A model generated the notes under the pieces. It did no database searches, had not been told where the DNA came from, and worked only from the letters and a program-made list of their open reading frames with translations. This document shows positions 1-11,953 of a stretch of 64,000 bases of DNA, piece after piece (the first letter of the stretch is position 1; each line of letters begins with the position of its first letter). The DNA comes from Bimastos eiseni (taxonomy: Eukaryota > Annelida > Clitellata > Crassiclitellata > Lumbricidae), in assembly GCA_959347315.1 (NCBI GenBank), contig OY365811.1, positions 30,207,904 to 30,271,903 of the forward strand, written 5' to 3'. Both the position numbers and the translations under genes were made by a program.

Positions 1-129
1 GAAAATAAGCATCATGCATGCAATATGCATGTATATGTATCCATCTACACACGTGTATATATTATGTATATGTATACATATATATAAGTAATGCGAGATA
101 GTGTCCTCTGAGACGGTTGCACTATTTAA

Positions 130-300
130 AGACCTTGAGCAGGTCCTTGGCTCACAACTCCACCACTGTTCACACTCCGACAGTGCCAGTCCCAAGCCTG
201 GATGAAGGAGAGGGCGACGCTAATGATCTTTGTTATCACACAGTGTCGCTGAACTGCAACTACCATCATCTTCACTCACAATTACTCAGCGACATCGAAT
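130..300 (+). mobile_element. SINE-like body and tail
   Basis: GACCTTGAGCAGGTCCTTGG matches the SINE body at 32.1 kb. It continues into CAGTGCCAGTCCCAAGCCTG and AGTGTCGCTGAACTGCAAC, a tail also present at 18.1 and 58.3 kb. Confidence 0.55.
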
Positions 301-685
301 GATGCTTTGCCATTAGACATTAGATCAATAAATTCGTAATAGATACAGAATCAAACTAAAATAAATAAATAAGAGGCCCAGGTATGTATAGCTACGTGTA
401 TGAAAGAACGGACATATATAGCCTACTTATATTATATATATATATATTATTTATATAAATGTATGTATTTATGTATTTAGCTGAATGATTGTAGTCCTAT
501 AATTATAATGTTGTTGTTGTAAGTGTTTAAGATCAATAAGTGGAGGGGAAGCGGAAAAGGACTGGATGAGGAAACGGATGAGAATTACCAACTACAGCAT
601 CAGTTCTACCACCATTCAGTCAACCATCACTGGCACCACTCAATCAGCTACCATTGTCATTTTCTAGCATACCATTGATCGCCAT

Positions 686-770
686 TAGATTGGGAGCACC
701 TCTGCGTAGCCTTTTATTAAGAGGCGCTATATAAACATGCGATTACGATTCCAATTGCAATATTCGTGCA
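686..770 (+). mobile_element. LINE/SINE 3' end (AGAGGCGCTATATAAA)
   Basis: TTGGGAGCACCTCTGCGTAG, then AAGAGGCGCTATATAAACAT and GATTACGATT. It is the same end family as 52.5 and 18.3 kb, here with a GATTACG tail. Confidence 0.6.
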
Positions 771-823
771 TATATATATATATCTACTTGAACCTGGCGT
801 TAGGCAAGTGACCCTGTTCAGCA

Positions 824-963
824 CGGTGTCAACCTGATGGTGTCAACCTGATGGTATCAATCCGATGGTGTCAGTCTGACGGTATCAATCTGACGGTGTC
901 AATTTGACGGTGTCATTCTGACGGTGTCAATCTGGCCCTGTCAATCTGACGGCGTCTGTCTGT
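824..963 (+). repeat. 15-bp minisatellite, about nine units
   Basis: Degenerate units of GGTGTCAATCTGACG; variants alternate GTGTCA/GTATCA and CTGATGG/CTGACGG. Confidence 0.85.
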
Positions 964-2589
964 GTGATTTCCTTCTGCCAATAGTCTTATGTGAAGCGTT
1001 CTGGTCACTTCAAGCTTCACTTTCCACGCATGTTCCTAAGTTCTGGTCCAAACCCTAAGCCCGCTGCGTGGCGTTTAACAGTTCCTGCCCCAATCTCTCA
1101 GCCTCACATTTAGAATATTGTATTGCATGTGCATCTGTGTCAAGACAAGCCCCTGGAGGCCATCCACTTCATTGCAGCCACAACCAGCTTCAGGACATCA
1201 CGCCAATATCAAATGTTCCAAATTTAATAGCTTCATTAATATTGTGCATCAATGTGACCAGCTTCGACAGCACGTTTAGTGCAAATAAGCATGCACTTTC
1301 GATGACCCTCGCCATTCCTATGTTCGCTTAGCCGTGTCGCTGCATTCATAGTTGTACATAGAGTAGTTTTATGACCAATTGTAGCTGTTGAATACAAGCA
1401 ACGAATAAAGCAATGCACAGACTTCATCGATGTATAATAGAGTAGTCACCCGCGACAAACTGATTCTCCATTTCGCAGTGGAAGTAGTGGAGGTGTAAAT
1501 GAATTGGTAAGAGTAGGTCTAGATTCTTTTAAATTTAAATAAGAGTGCCAAGTTCACCAGAAGTAGACATGTATTGACCTTGCTAATACTGTGCTGTGTC
1601 CACTCAGGCTCAGCTTAACTGGAAGAATTTGGATTACACTATTTGGTAATTTAAAATTTCAAACAATCCGGAAAATTGCTAGACCATATTAGACAATATC
1701 AAATAACAGAATGAGAGATATCATATTTAAAAATTTAATATTAACTTACTAATACACAAAATATTCTTTGACTGCATTTTAAAATACAGGAGGTTAACAA
1801 AAACAAATAACTCGGGAAAGTGTGCGTAATACTTTAAAATTATTTACTTATCTCAATCTATCATCGACTGCATTCAGCGCTTATCATCAATAATTAATTC
1901 ATGTAACTAAGATGCAAACGTTTGCTCGAAAATTAATATATTAATTATTTTTACTCTGCAGAACTGTTAGAACCTACAATAGTGTTAAGTAAAAAGGAAG
2001 TGAGCTAATGCCATCTTCGTTATATGTGGTCGCGATGCCTAATATATATATATAATACTTTTTTATGTTTTAAACAAATGATAGTTTTTGTTTTAGGGAC
2101 TGCCCTCGGGCCCCCTATTGCGCTGAGCACTAGGTACGTGCATCTCTTACCCACATGCCAAGGCCTTAAAGCTGTCCTATTCTGAGCCTCTTATGGGGAG
2201 AGTTATTCGCTGGAGTTATGGACACTGCGCTCCATAAATTTACGCTGACCTGTGGGGATCTATATAAGTTGGTCAGCAAAGCATCATCCGTAGAGACTGG
2301 TGCACGATTCGTCGACAATATCCAGACCCTACTCCCATCGGGGAGGGGGAGGGTAATGAAGGGGGTGCGGACGGGATCCTAATGCGTTCTGATGCGTTTC
2401 TTGTCTTCTCGTTCAGTCGTTCTTCGTTGTTTTCCAGCGCCTCTGCTCCGTCGATTATCGAATTTTCCAGATCTAATTTCGACATCTCCTGGTAGCTATG
2501 ATCACCGCCGGCTACGTCACTCCCATGTCGTTCCACAAGTCTGGCTAATATTCAATTTCCCAGTGTTAGCTGGACGCGTCGAAAGTCAT

Positions 2590-2830
2590 ACTATATTCCT
2601 CCTCCCATCATCCCCTAACTTCTCCTCCTCCTCATCGTCTTCTTTCTGTTAATCCTCCTCTTCTTCCTCCTCCTTCTCCTCCTCCCGCTCCTCTGCGCCT
2701 CTTAATCCTCCAGTCCGTCTTCTTCTGCCTTATGCACTTCTCCCGCCATTTCTCCCTCTTCTTCTCCTCCTCATATCTCCTCTTACCATTACTCCTCTTC
2801 CTTTTCTCTTTCATCCGTCCCTAAGTCATC
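2590..2830. repeat. Pyrimidine-rich TCC/TTC tract
   Basis: Imperfect CTCCTCCT and TTCTTCC runs; open frames across it are low-complexity artefacts. Confidence 0.8.
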
Positions 2831-3849
2831 CCCTCCCGATCACACCCCTCTCTCCCACCCGCCTTCCATATTTGGTGCTTTCTGATTGTTTCTTCGTAAC
2901 CCGCGGCCATTAGGAGCGACGTTCTCATGCACCGGACATTGTTCAGTTGGCAACGAACGCCGTCCGCCCATAACGGAATTGGTAATCGTCTGCCATCCAT
3001 CCGTATATACACATACGACTGGCGTCCATCCCACCATCCGTCCCTCCTCCGTCCTATACTTCGTATCGTTAACTAAGAAATCTGGTTCACATGGTTCACA
3101 TGCAAGCTGTGGGTTTTTCGTCGATGACTACCAGGGCGTGATTTGATTGGCTGTCACGATCTCTTTCCAACGCATGATCGTCACAACAGACATACGTCTA
3201 AACCTGTTTCAGCAACGCACATATGGTCACGTGCCACCGCAGATTCCAACACTACTCGCATAGATTTAAGTTATGATTTGAGTCTATTTCCGTAGAGCTG
3301 GACACGTGACATAGAGATGCCAATTTCCTGGACCTAAGTGGCGTGGATGACGATGTAATAAGTTTCTTGTCACTGAAGGTGAAATAATCCAGTTTTGTAT
3401 TGAATTGCATACGCATGCATGTGGACTTAACTAGAGTGATTTTGAAGGAACCTCTCGAAGCGATTCTCAGTGTTTAATAACAGTCTTTTTTTGTCATAAT
3501 TATCTCAGTCTATTTCAATGTGAATATATCTCAGGCGCTGCTTTGGCCGTAGATACGAATCACCTTTGAAGGCGCTACAAAAAATGCTGAGAGTAGAAAT
3601 AATCTTTAAAGTCATGGATAAATAATTATGATTGGTCATTGCTAACTGACCGAATCCAAAAAACAGTTCACTGGTCTTTGATGCAGAAGACCAAGAAGAA
3701 AGACAAACTAAAAAGACGTAACAAGACTTGGACTGATTATAGTTTCCGTGAAGTCTCGTTGTTTCAACTCCAAACACCATCCACCTTAGCCATCTGCCTT
3801 TCTGCCTGCCTGACTCTCTGGATTTTTACCCCCTGCCTATCGATTCTGT

Positions 3850-3942
3850 TTTGATTAAGTGCCTGTGAATAAGCTGGTTCCCGCGTCTTGGCTTTTGTGG
3901 GCGCTGTAGAAATGCTGTGATTACGATTGCGATTACGATATA
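3850..3942 (+). mobile_element. Dispersed repeat with GTGGGCGCTGTAGAAA end and GATTACG tail
   Basis: GTGAATAAGCTGGTTCCCGC, then TTTGTGGGCGCTGTAGAAAT, then GATTACGATTGCGATTACG. Copies lie at 27.3 and 57.9 kb on the minus strand. Confidence 0.6.
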
Positions 3943-4266
3943 ATGCTCGTGCGTTTATGTGCATGTGTACGAGCCTGCGTGTTCTGTCGTGTGTTCATTT
4001 GTATGCGTACATGCAGTGAGTGTATACGTGTGCAGGTTCAGTTGTACACGTATGGGTTGTTAATTGTTACGTGTTTGTATATGCGAGTTGCCACTTCCAA
4101 GTGGAAGTTTGTCTAATGTGTTGTATATGGGCGTACAGTGTATGTCTGCATTAATGTAATTGTGTTCATATTCGTGCATTTATAGATGTGCCTGGGAACG
4201 TGTCTGTATGTCTGCATTTTTGTGTGAGTGTATGTGTCGGTGGATATCATAAGATCGATGGAGGAC

Positions 4267-4440
4267 CTTTTCCGTTGAGCGTGGCTGTGTCGACGCAGTG
4301 TTTGAAGTGGAAAAGGTATTTGTTGTTTCCAATGCATGGCTTGGCGTAGGAGATGGCTTGCTCGCAGAATCCGTTCTGTAGGTCGTTGTAGTTGAAGTAA
4401 TAGGCGTCCTGGAAAGGACACGCAATCGGCGTCGAAGGAT
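4267..4440 (-). CDS. Exon 5: DUF7042-like domain, 3' end uncertain
   Basis: The exon begins after acceptor GTTGTAG and encodes PSTPIACPFQDAYYFNYND, then CEQAISYAKPC and a YLFHFKHC segment. The four cysteines with CPF-x4-Y-x-F-x-Y at the start and a hydrophobic F-x-F-x2-C near the end match my memory of DUF7042. The domain usually continues with a further cysteine and tryptophan block, which is absent here, so another exon is expected to the left. I end the exon at AAAAG|GTCCTC, which gives 174 bases and phase 1, but this donor is poor. Reading on gives only seven more residues before a TGA at 4247. The neighbouring 4.2 kb to the left edge shows no recognisable continuation. Confidence 0.75.
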
Positions 4441-5115
4441 CTACAACACAACTTATATGTATATGCATATAAATATATATCTATATCAAAGTCAAAGTTT
4501 ATTTGCGTTTATATTATATAATATATATATATATAATATCAACTTATATATATTTATATATAATACTTTCTCGTTCTGTTCTCTATCTCTGTCTAGGGTC
4601 TAGAGGTCATTCTTGACCAAGAACTTACTTTTGTTCGGCTTCTACCAGCTACATGTACGTCAACTTCACGTAATCTCTCGATCTCTCACCGACAAACCCG
4701 CATCTACTTTGGGACATACTTTTGTCACTAGTCGCGTGGACTTCTGCTTCTCCACTTATGCCAGCATCCCGTTGATCAGTGATGCCGCGCTTCTTCCGCG
4801 CATAGGCATACAGCCCCACATGTATGTATGATTAAATGTCCCGAAAAGTCGGAGAATCTGGTAGAAATGTGAACTAAAACTTGGACAGATTGCCAAGTTG
4901 GAGTATTTCCTTCAGATATATTCACTGACCAACTTACAAAGTCTTGGAAGCTTAGACTAAAAGCTTAGACTAAGTCTTTTAGGATTAGATTTAGGCCTAA
5001 TCTCCTTGCATTGTTCCAGACCCAGATGGGTAACAATTAGGATGCGTCTAATAATATCAAACTGATTATTAGATTACAGGAAATTATATATGGAATAATG
5101 GTGGCTGACTTAGAC

Positions 5116-5196
5116 CTCTGACGAGCGTGTAGAGCGGTGTTTCTACGCGGATTTGAGCACAGATGTTCTTGAGACTATCAGGTGGAAGACAGAAGC
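5116..5196 (-). CDS. Exon 4: linker segment before the DUF7042-like domain
   Basis: This 81-base exon runs from acceptor TTGTAG to a weak donor AGAG|GTCTAA. It has 26 full codons, two leading bases and one trailing base. The peptide contains CLPPDSLKNICAQIRVETPL followed by YTLVR. A cysteine, then a leucine and cysteine (L-x3-C) and a PLY-x-L-x-R ending is the pattern I recall between the CxxC/NVLQY segment and the CPF motif. Phase is compatible on both sides. No long open frame marks this exon, so it would be missed by ORF-based calling. It was found by looking for the expected motif between exons 3 and 5. The non-consensus donor (GTCTAA) is the weak point. Confidence 0.75.
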
Positions 5197-5284
5197 CTAC
5201 AATCACAATTAGAAACTTACTAGAAAGAATTCTCCAGATGATATAGGTCCAATCAGCCAACAAATATTCCCTAGATATTTTGGC

Positions 5285-5395
5285 GATAAGTCGGTCGATC
5301 GATCGATCGGTCGGTCAGTCGGTCTCTTCTTCGGTCTCTCTTTCGGTCGTTCGTTCGGTCGTTCGTTCGGTCGTTTGTTCGATCCGTTACTTTTT
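5285..5395. repeat. GGTC/TTCG tetranucleotide-rich tract
   Basis: Imperfect (GGTC)n, (GATC)n and (GTTC)n runs, followed to 5620 by TCTG-rich sequence. Confidence 0.75.
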
Positions 5396-5699
5396 AAGTC
5401 ATTCGTTAGGTCGCTCGGTCTGGTCTACTCTATCTCCCCTCCCTTGTTCGTCTCTCTGTCTGAGCTTCCACATTCCATATTTTTCTCCCTGCCTGTCTAT
5501 AAAGCTGCAGAGTCTGTCATTGTCTCTTTGCATGTCTCTATGTCTGTTTGTCTCTGTTTCTGTCTCTCTGTCTTTCTCTGTCTCTTTCCGTCTCTCTCTG
5601 CACGTCTCTATAGTGTGTACTCTCTATATTTCATCATTCCTCTGCTAATACCTTACTGAGTGTGCTTTCCGTCTGTCTGCGTCTTCAAAGCTAGCTGTA

Positions 5700-5840
5700 T
5701 ACTTCATTCATTCACTCATTAATTAATTAATTTATTCATTCATTCATTTCTAACATTTATTTGGCGCCTCTCAAGAAGTCTACTCGGGTGCGCTCCCAGC
5801 CCAACCTCTGAGATATAAATCAGTCTTAAGCAACTCAAGC
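5700..5840 (-). mobile_element. LINE/SINE 3' end with ATTC tail
   Basis: On the minus strand: GGTTGGGCTGGGAGCGCACC, then TTCTTGAGAGGCGCCAAATA, then a (GAAT)n tail at 5759-5700. It is homologous to 18301-18380. Confidence 0.6.
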
Positions 5841-6167
5841 GTCCATCTAGGCTACGTGTTGGTTTCTATACTTCTAGGCCTATCTTTCTCTGTATGTGTC
5901 TGTATGCCTCGCTGTGTTTACATGTCTCCTTTTATTATTCCTATAGACCCTATTAAGCATCTTTCTTTAGTGTCGCTCAAAATATTGTTTTCTTTGTCTA
6001 TGGATTTGTCTTTGTCCTTCTTTTTATATTTTGTATTTTCTGCCCCTATAATTATGCACCACCTCTTGTTTCACATGAATGTACTATTAATTCTATCAGT
6101 TTTTGTGTGTGGGTCACCTCAATTGGTCTCTGCTTATAATGAAATATCGGCATACTGTTTAAAATCA

Positions 6168-6252
6168 AATCCTTCTTCTCCTTCTCCTTCTCCTTCTCCT
6201 TCTCCTTCTCCTTCTCCTTCTCCTTCTCCTTCTCCTTCTTCTTCTACTTCTG
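6168..6252. repeat. (CTTCTC)n microsatellite
   Basis: Near-perfect CCTTCT hexamers, about 13 units. Confidence 0.9.
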
Positions 6253-7553
6253 TGCTTTTCTTCTTCATCAATATTTCCGACATTCCTTCCTTTCGTTCGA
6301 GCGAATGAATGGCTTCCTGTTACCCTCCCCACGGCCATCCTACCAGTGCAGCAGATATAATTCCATCGCGTTTCTCCCAATGTCAGTTCCTCTGTCTTCG
6401 TTCTTCCGATTCATCTGTATGTCCGTCTGCCTGTCTGTCTGTCTACCTGTCTGTCTCTGCTTGTGTTTTTCTGGATGTTTTTATGTTTGTCTCAGTTTTC
6501 TGTCTTCAGTCGATCCTGTCTATTTTGCCTAAACTGCATGTCTTGTGGTATGTATGCAATTTATATCTGTAATGTATGTATTTGAGTAAACATGTACGCA
6601 AGTATAAATGTAAAAAGTCTAAAAAACTGAATATATATCGCGTACCCTATATATATATATATATATTATATATACTATGAATATATATTAAGTACCCTTT
6701 AAAGGATTATTCCTATCCAGCTTTTCTTCCTATCATTTAGTGTCGCTGGCTCCCAACCTCGTTGTCTTCTTGGTAATCATTGGTGTCTGCCTACCTGCCT
6801 TCCTGCTTTCCCTTCTTCCTCTCTGTTATATCTGTCTGTTTGCATGCTTGCCTGCCTATACCTTTAGCGTATGCATCCCGGAATTAAAAACGCCTGCGGA
6901 GGACTTTACGATTAGATAGGCACTCCTCGCTAACCTAAGTGAAATTAAAGTTCTGAAAGAACAGATACATCTGTACAGGAATGAAGCAGATCTCAAGTGA
7001 TGAACGTTGACACAGTCAATTGAAACGCAGTGATGAGTGACAAAGTGAGACGATGCTGGACGAAGAGGGACGACCGATAATTTCAAGTTGACTGCAAGGG
7101 GTGTGTAGGGGTGGTGGTGTCTGTGAGTCGACTGATGTCAACCTCAGTCTATATTGATCCAAAGCTCGTCAAAGCAGAGGATGACCGAATTCATACGACT
7201 GCAGGGACTTCATCATATAGTGTTGCCCAAACTGGGTTACCATCGTACAGTGCGTGTAGAATGCATGGCTCACAGAGGTTCGTATACGGAGGACTGGACA
7301 GATAGCGCTGACATTCGAGGTTAAGCCAAAGAGAACTATGTTCTAGATCTCCCTAGTAACAGTTGGACACGTCACTAAACGGACCTTTCTGATCATCGGT
7401 CAGTCCCTTTTCATCCCTCTTCTTACATAATCGTCTCTCTTCGTAGCTACTCGTTTTTCTTCGTCCCACATCACCACTCTTCGTTCATCTTCGTCCCTCT
7501 TAGTCTCTCTTTATATCTATTCTTATGCTCATTTCTACAGATGCTGCACTTAC

Positions 7554-7621
7554 TTTCTCGGTACTGAAGAACGTTGGTATGTCGTCGAATCACAAGAAGA
7601 CATTGGAAGCAGTTGTTCTCT
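7554..7621 (-). CDS. Exon 3: CxxC and NVLQY motif segment
   Basis: This 68-base exon runs from acceptor TTGCAG to donor GAAA|GTAAGT, which has a perfect +1 to +6 donor sequence. It holds 22 full codons plus one base on each side, giving NCFQCLLVIRRHTNVLQYRE. A CxxC pair followed by a hydrophobic stretch and NVLQY-x-E is, from memory, the segment that follows the DUF7044 domain in these invertebrate secreted proteins. The first base completes an arginine codon with the AG left by exon 2. The last base starts a serine codon completed by exon 4. A longer open frame runs through the donor, but the strong GTAAGT and the clean continuation in exon 4 argue for splicing here. Confidence 0.8.
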
Positions 7622-7849
7622 CTGCAATCAACATCCCAAGCAATCAGCATCATTAACGTCATCAACACCTTCCTCATCATCTTTACCATCGCCATCATTT
7701 TCATCGCTATCATTGACCGCTGCATCAGCTGCTGCAAACGTAGTACCACGAGCGAGAGACATTAATGAGACTGATGGCAAATACCTTTATATATGGCGCC
7801 GCCAATTAATCGATGCCATTGCACAGAAAATTGCACTCATGTACGTGTG

Positions 7850-8130
7850 TACGTACGTACATGTATACGTACATACATACATACATACATACATAATACA
7901 TACATACACACACATACATACATACACACACATACATACATACATACATACATACATACATACACACACATACATACATACACACACATACATACGTACA
8001 TACATACACACACATACACACACATATACATACATACATACACATACAAACATACATACATACATACATACATACATACATACATACTACATACATGCAT
8101 ACATACATATATACATACATACAGAGACAG
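7850..8130. repeat. (CATA)n microsatellite with CACA variants
   Basis: ACATACAT repeats over about 280 bp, open in most frames (YIHT) but not coding. Confidence 0.92.
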
Positions 8131-8189
8131 AGACAGAACTTCTGCTCTGATGTTTCTAAAGCAACGAACGGTCGTCTTTTCGGTCACGC

Positions 8190-8310
8190 GCCTGATCTGT
8201 GCTGCAACGATTGCGGGTTCAAACCTGCTGTTCTGACAGTGTGTAGTAGATCTGGATTAGTTCTTCTCGCACGAACATTTCTGTCACAATCAATATAATC
8301 ACTAACATCA
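8190..8310 (+). mobile_element. Possible SINE with B-box-like core
   Basis: GCGGGTTCAAACCTGC near 8211 resembles a B box, but no convincing A box is seen upstream. Confidence 0.3.
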
Positions 8311-8544
8311 GTCTACGTTGTTAGCGCCGTATGTTGGAAAGGAAACGGGATTGAAATGCGATTAAATTGACCGCCGTCCACGACCAAGGAAGTGGTCCAT
8401 TGGCCTCCCTGAAGAGAACGAAATGACCGCATCCTCTGTGCGACCTATTGTTTACATACCATAGCTCATGATAGCTGATGCACTGAGTGTCGAAACCCGG
8501 ACGCAATTCGAAACGCAGATGACATACCAATGAGCTCTCTATAT

Positions 8545-8630
8545 GTGGGTGCGTGCGTGTGTGTATGTGTGTGTGTGTCTGTATGTGTGTGTGCGTGTGT
8601 GTGCGTGTGTGTGCGTGCGTGTGCAGAGTG
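8545..8630. repeat. (GT)n microsatellite with GC variants
   Basis: GTGTGTGT and GTGCGTGT runs. Confidence 0.85.
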
Positions 8631-8795
8631 TCGATGTATGATGGGCGACCAACGGGTCTGTCTTAAATCCATTTTGCCTGATATCTGCATGACCTTTGCC
8701 CGCCTCATCCATTACAGTTAAATCCCGACATCAGATGCGCTGAGCGACATCTCACAAAACACAGCCTCACTGCAGCCGAGGTTACTCGATCGTAG

Positions 8796-9085
8796 CGGTG
8801 GTGGTGGTGGTGGTGGTATTGGTGGTGGTGGCGGTAGTGGTGGACGTGGTAGTGGTATGACCCGACTTCAGAACGATGAGGAACGTCAGAGGCGGAAATG
8901 AGATTGATTTCCCCGTTGCTTGTTCTCACTGACGAGACCCGGATGCTGGAGAAGCCAGGACGATGGACGGATGACGGACAGACGGACGGACGGACAGAGA
9001 GAAGGATGAATAGTGGGACGGATGGATGGACAAGGTGAAGGACAGACGGACGGACGAACAGATGGACAGATGAACGGACAGACGG
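8796..9085. repeat. (GGT)n followed by GGAC/GATG-rich repeats
   Basis: GGTGGTGGT at 8797-8862 and imperfect GACGGACG and GACAGACG repeats at 8960-9085. Confidence 0.8.
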
Positions 9086-9340
9086 ATGGCTGGGACGACG
9101 GGTGAGAAAAGCCTCTTAGACGGTCGTCTAAGATTTGCTCCGTCATGCAGTAAATTCGCTCATTGTGTTAGTGGCATAGATAGTGTTCGGCATCAGCTAC
9201 TGCGATGACAGCCACACATCGACGACCTCCTGCATCTTTTAACCTCTTCTCGCTTATCCCTCTCCTCCTTCTCCTCCTTCTCCTTATCCTTCTCCTCCTT
9301 CTCCTCCTCCTCCTCCTCGTCCTCCTCCTTCTGTCTACGT

Positions 9341-9460
9341 GTGCTTTCCTATCTCGTCTCGCCACACTTGGTGCCTATATTTTTTCCATTCAGTGTACTC
9401 GTGCTTTCCTATCTCGTCTCGCCACACTTGGTGCCTATATTTTTTCCATTCAGTGTACTC
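9341..9460 (+). repeat. Exact 60-bp tandem duplication
   Basis: 9341-9400 and 9401-9460 are identical (GTGCTTTCCTATCTCGTCTC to CATTCAGTGTACTC). Confidence 0.95.
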
Positions 9461-9930
9461 TCTTTCTCACATCACTTCCTTTCTCATTCCTCACTTTTTC
9501 CTCTCCTCTCATTCAAATCTCGTTTTTTATAATTCTTCATTGCCCTTCATTTTTCCTCTCTTCTCTCCTATATATGGTTCTCTCTCTCTTTCTCTTTCTC
9601 TTTCTCTTTCTCTCTCTCTCTCTCTTTGCCTTTGCTGTCCCGCTCCGAGTGATTCTCTGTCTATTCTTCTTGCTTATTCTTTTCGGACAGCTTCCCCGGT
9701 CGCCGACTGAAACACGAGATTCATTTATCTCTTTTCGATTACCGCAAGTGAAAAAAAGTCTTAAGGACAAGGTTTCGCAGGTAAATACGGGGACACTTAT
9801 TAGTCTCTCTGGCAGGCACAACCCTCTTTCTATTTATCATGTTAGTCTACTTCAGATAAGGTACAGGACCTTATCTGGCTGACGGCAATAGACGATGGGC
9901 TGCTGTTTGACCAGCTAAGTAAGAAATCGA

Positions 9931-9998
9931 TGATAGAGGAGGGTCCTAAATCAGTCAACGGGTATGATAGAGGAGGGTCCTAAATCAGTCAACGGGTA
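9931..9998 (+). repeat. Exact 34-bp tandem duplication
   Basis: 9931-9964 and 9965-9998 are identical, starting TGATAGAGGAGGGTCC. Confidence 0.95.
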
Positions 9999-10364
9999 AC
10001 AGAAGAACAGAAGAAGGAATTGGAAAATTAAATGTGTGGTTCATTTGGAAGGAAATTGGAGAAGCGCAAAAGAATATGAACGGTTGACTCATGTCTCACA
10101 TAGATATATGGATTGAGGATTGTTGTTTGAAAGTGAAAGAACTTGCAAACCCATAAGACAGGTCACTTGAGCTAATATACTTGGACATTGTAGACTGCGG
10201 TCTACTGTCTGGACGTCGCGTAATCGTTTCTCTTAATAGTCTGACTGTTCTATTCCTGGTTCTTATATTCTAGTCCACCAAGTCAGCTCTGCAGACGCGA
10301 AACAGCAACGATAGAAATATGCTCTTCCAAACAGAACACAAAATATATATAGACTGAATGACAA

Positions 10365-10434
10365 CTCGGGCTCTGTCTTTGTCTCTGTCTCTGACTCCGT
10401 CTCTGGGTTCTGGGTCTGTCTTTCTGTCTGTCCG

Positions 10435-10477
<43 letters not shown>

Positions 10478-10588
10478 GTCACTCTGTCTCTCTGTCTCTA
10501 CGTCTCTCTCCCTGTATCTGTCTGTCTCTCTCACTCTGTTCCTTTGTCTCTGTCTCTGTCTGTCTGTCTGTCTATCTCTGTCTCTGTC

Positions 10589-10628
<40 letters not shown>

Positions 10629-10645
10629 GCTCTCTCTCTCTCTAA
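10365..10645. repeat. TCTG/TCTC-rich microsatellite
   Basis: Runs of CTGT and CTCT with a short (AT)n at 10459; pyrimidine-biased and stop-poor. Confidence 0.88.
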
Positions 10646-11950
10646 GGTTTTACTTTGCCTTGCGCTGCTACCATCAATTCCTGTCCGGCCGATAGGCGAA
10701 TGAGTAGTACGTGGGAGGCAGTGGTGGGGAGGAGTTGCGTCGTATCGGAATGTTCTCCGTCTAAGGACCTTCATCCGACGGATTTACGGACCTGCTAAAG
10801 AGGATGAGAGGGATCAGGAGGAAAATGAGGAGGACGATGCAGGGAAAGACGATAGAAGACTGAGATAGGATGGGAAGGAACGGGAAAACAAGGAATTCAG
10901 AGCCAGGGAGATAGTCTGGCGAGGGATCGGGAGGAGGACAGAAGTGGCGGAGAGAGAGACAAGACAAAGACGATGAGGTGACCAGAGAAATGGACAGTGG
11001 TCAGCGGAGGTTGATCCGTCGGTCAGTCGACGTCGGAACCCATTAAGGTCTGGGTTGGACGTGGGATTAGGCCATTCCTAATTGGTCAGCAATAGTGTTA
11101 TGTAGTATTGGCTTCGTCTTTAATCAGACGGCGCAAATCCGCTAATCCTTTCGTCCAAGGAATATCAATGCGTTCGGGACGAGGCCCATATTGACCGGCG
11201 TTGCCGCCGTAGACCGCTCGACCAGGGAGGGGTTCTAACCGTCCAAAGACCGAACCTCCGACAGACGTCGACCGTGGCATGATTTACGGGACGGTGGGAG
11301 GGTCAGCTCTCCCCGTGGGAGAACGACTGAGACTGCCTGTTTCGATGGAATTTATCGCTTACCGGATTTTATTGAATACCGATAGACCGTTCCCTTCAGA
11401 TGAACCGCCGTCGGACGGTGATTGGTCAGCTCGCGACCGGACAGTGGTCAGCGGCCGAGCCAGATTGATGACGAGAAGGGCGTTAATATGACGCGTTCCG
11501 GGGCGGAACACGGAACGCCGATCGGAACGTAGAAACATTCCTAATACATGCAGAGATAGGGATGAGCGAGAGGAACGTGCGGTCGCGCGGGTCACAGTTG
11601 GGGTCAAAGTTGCCGGAGCGATTGGAAAAAGCCGGCGTTTAATGAAGCGCATCGCTTAGGCGTTGTTAGATATCGCGAATGGACACCATTGTTCGTTGCG
11701 TTCACTCCTGTCGTAGGATATCACTTGGTGGACGAGAAACGGAGAGAGAAAGAGAGAGAGAGAGGGAGAGAGAGATGTATCGGACGGAGGCCGAGGAGAG
11801 TTCTCATAAAAGTGGACGATGAAGAGATATGAAAAGAGCTCTGAATGAGATGCGTATGACGATGAACAGCAGATGTGAAGCGAGAAAACCCAAGCGATGA
11901 CGATGCGATGACGCAGCTCATCGATATTAATAGTAAATCACTCGGCGAAT
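10646..11950. other. Intron 2 segment, GC-richer, no gene recognised
   Basis: This stretch is richer in CpG than its neighbours. Short frames occur, such as a minus frame at 11280-11098 ending in RLIKDEANTT, but no splice sites or family motifs support them. It ends in GAGA-rich sequence at 11740-11775. Confidence 0.5.
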
Positions 11951-11953
11951 ATA

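Noticed and set aside
1..4240. Search for exon 6 of the host gene (cysteine/tryptophan block)
   Set aside because: Several minus frames were read, including 3037-2821 and 3780-3505, but none showed the expected motif with a phase-1 acceptor.
7713..8236. YIHT/MYVC frames on both strands
   Set aside because: (CATA)n microsatellite translated; same region open in several frames on both strands.
11098..11280. Possible coding exon ending RLIKDEANTT
   Set aside because: GC-richer and protein-like, but no acceptor, donor or known motif I could defend.
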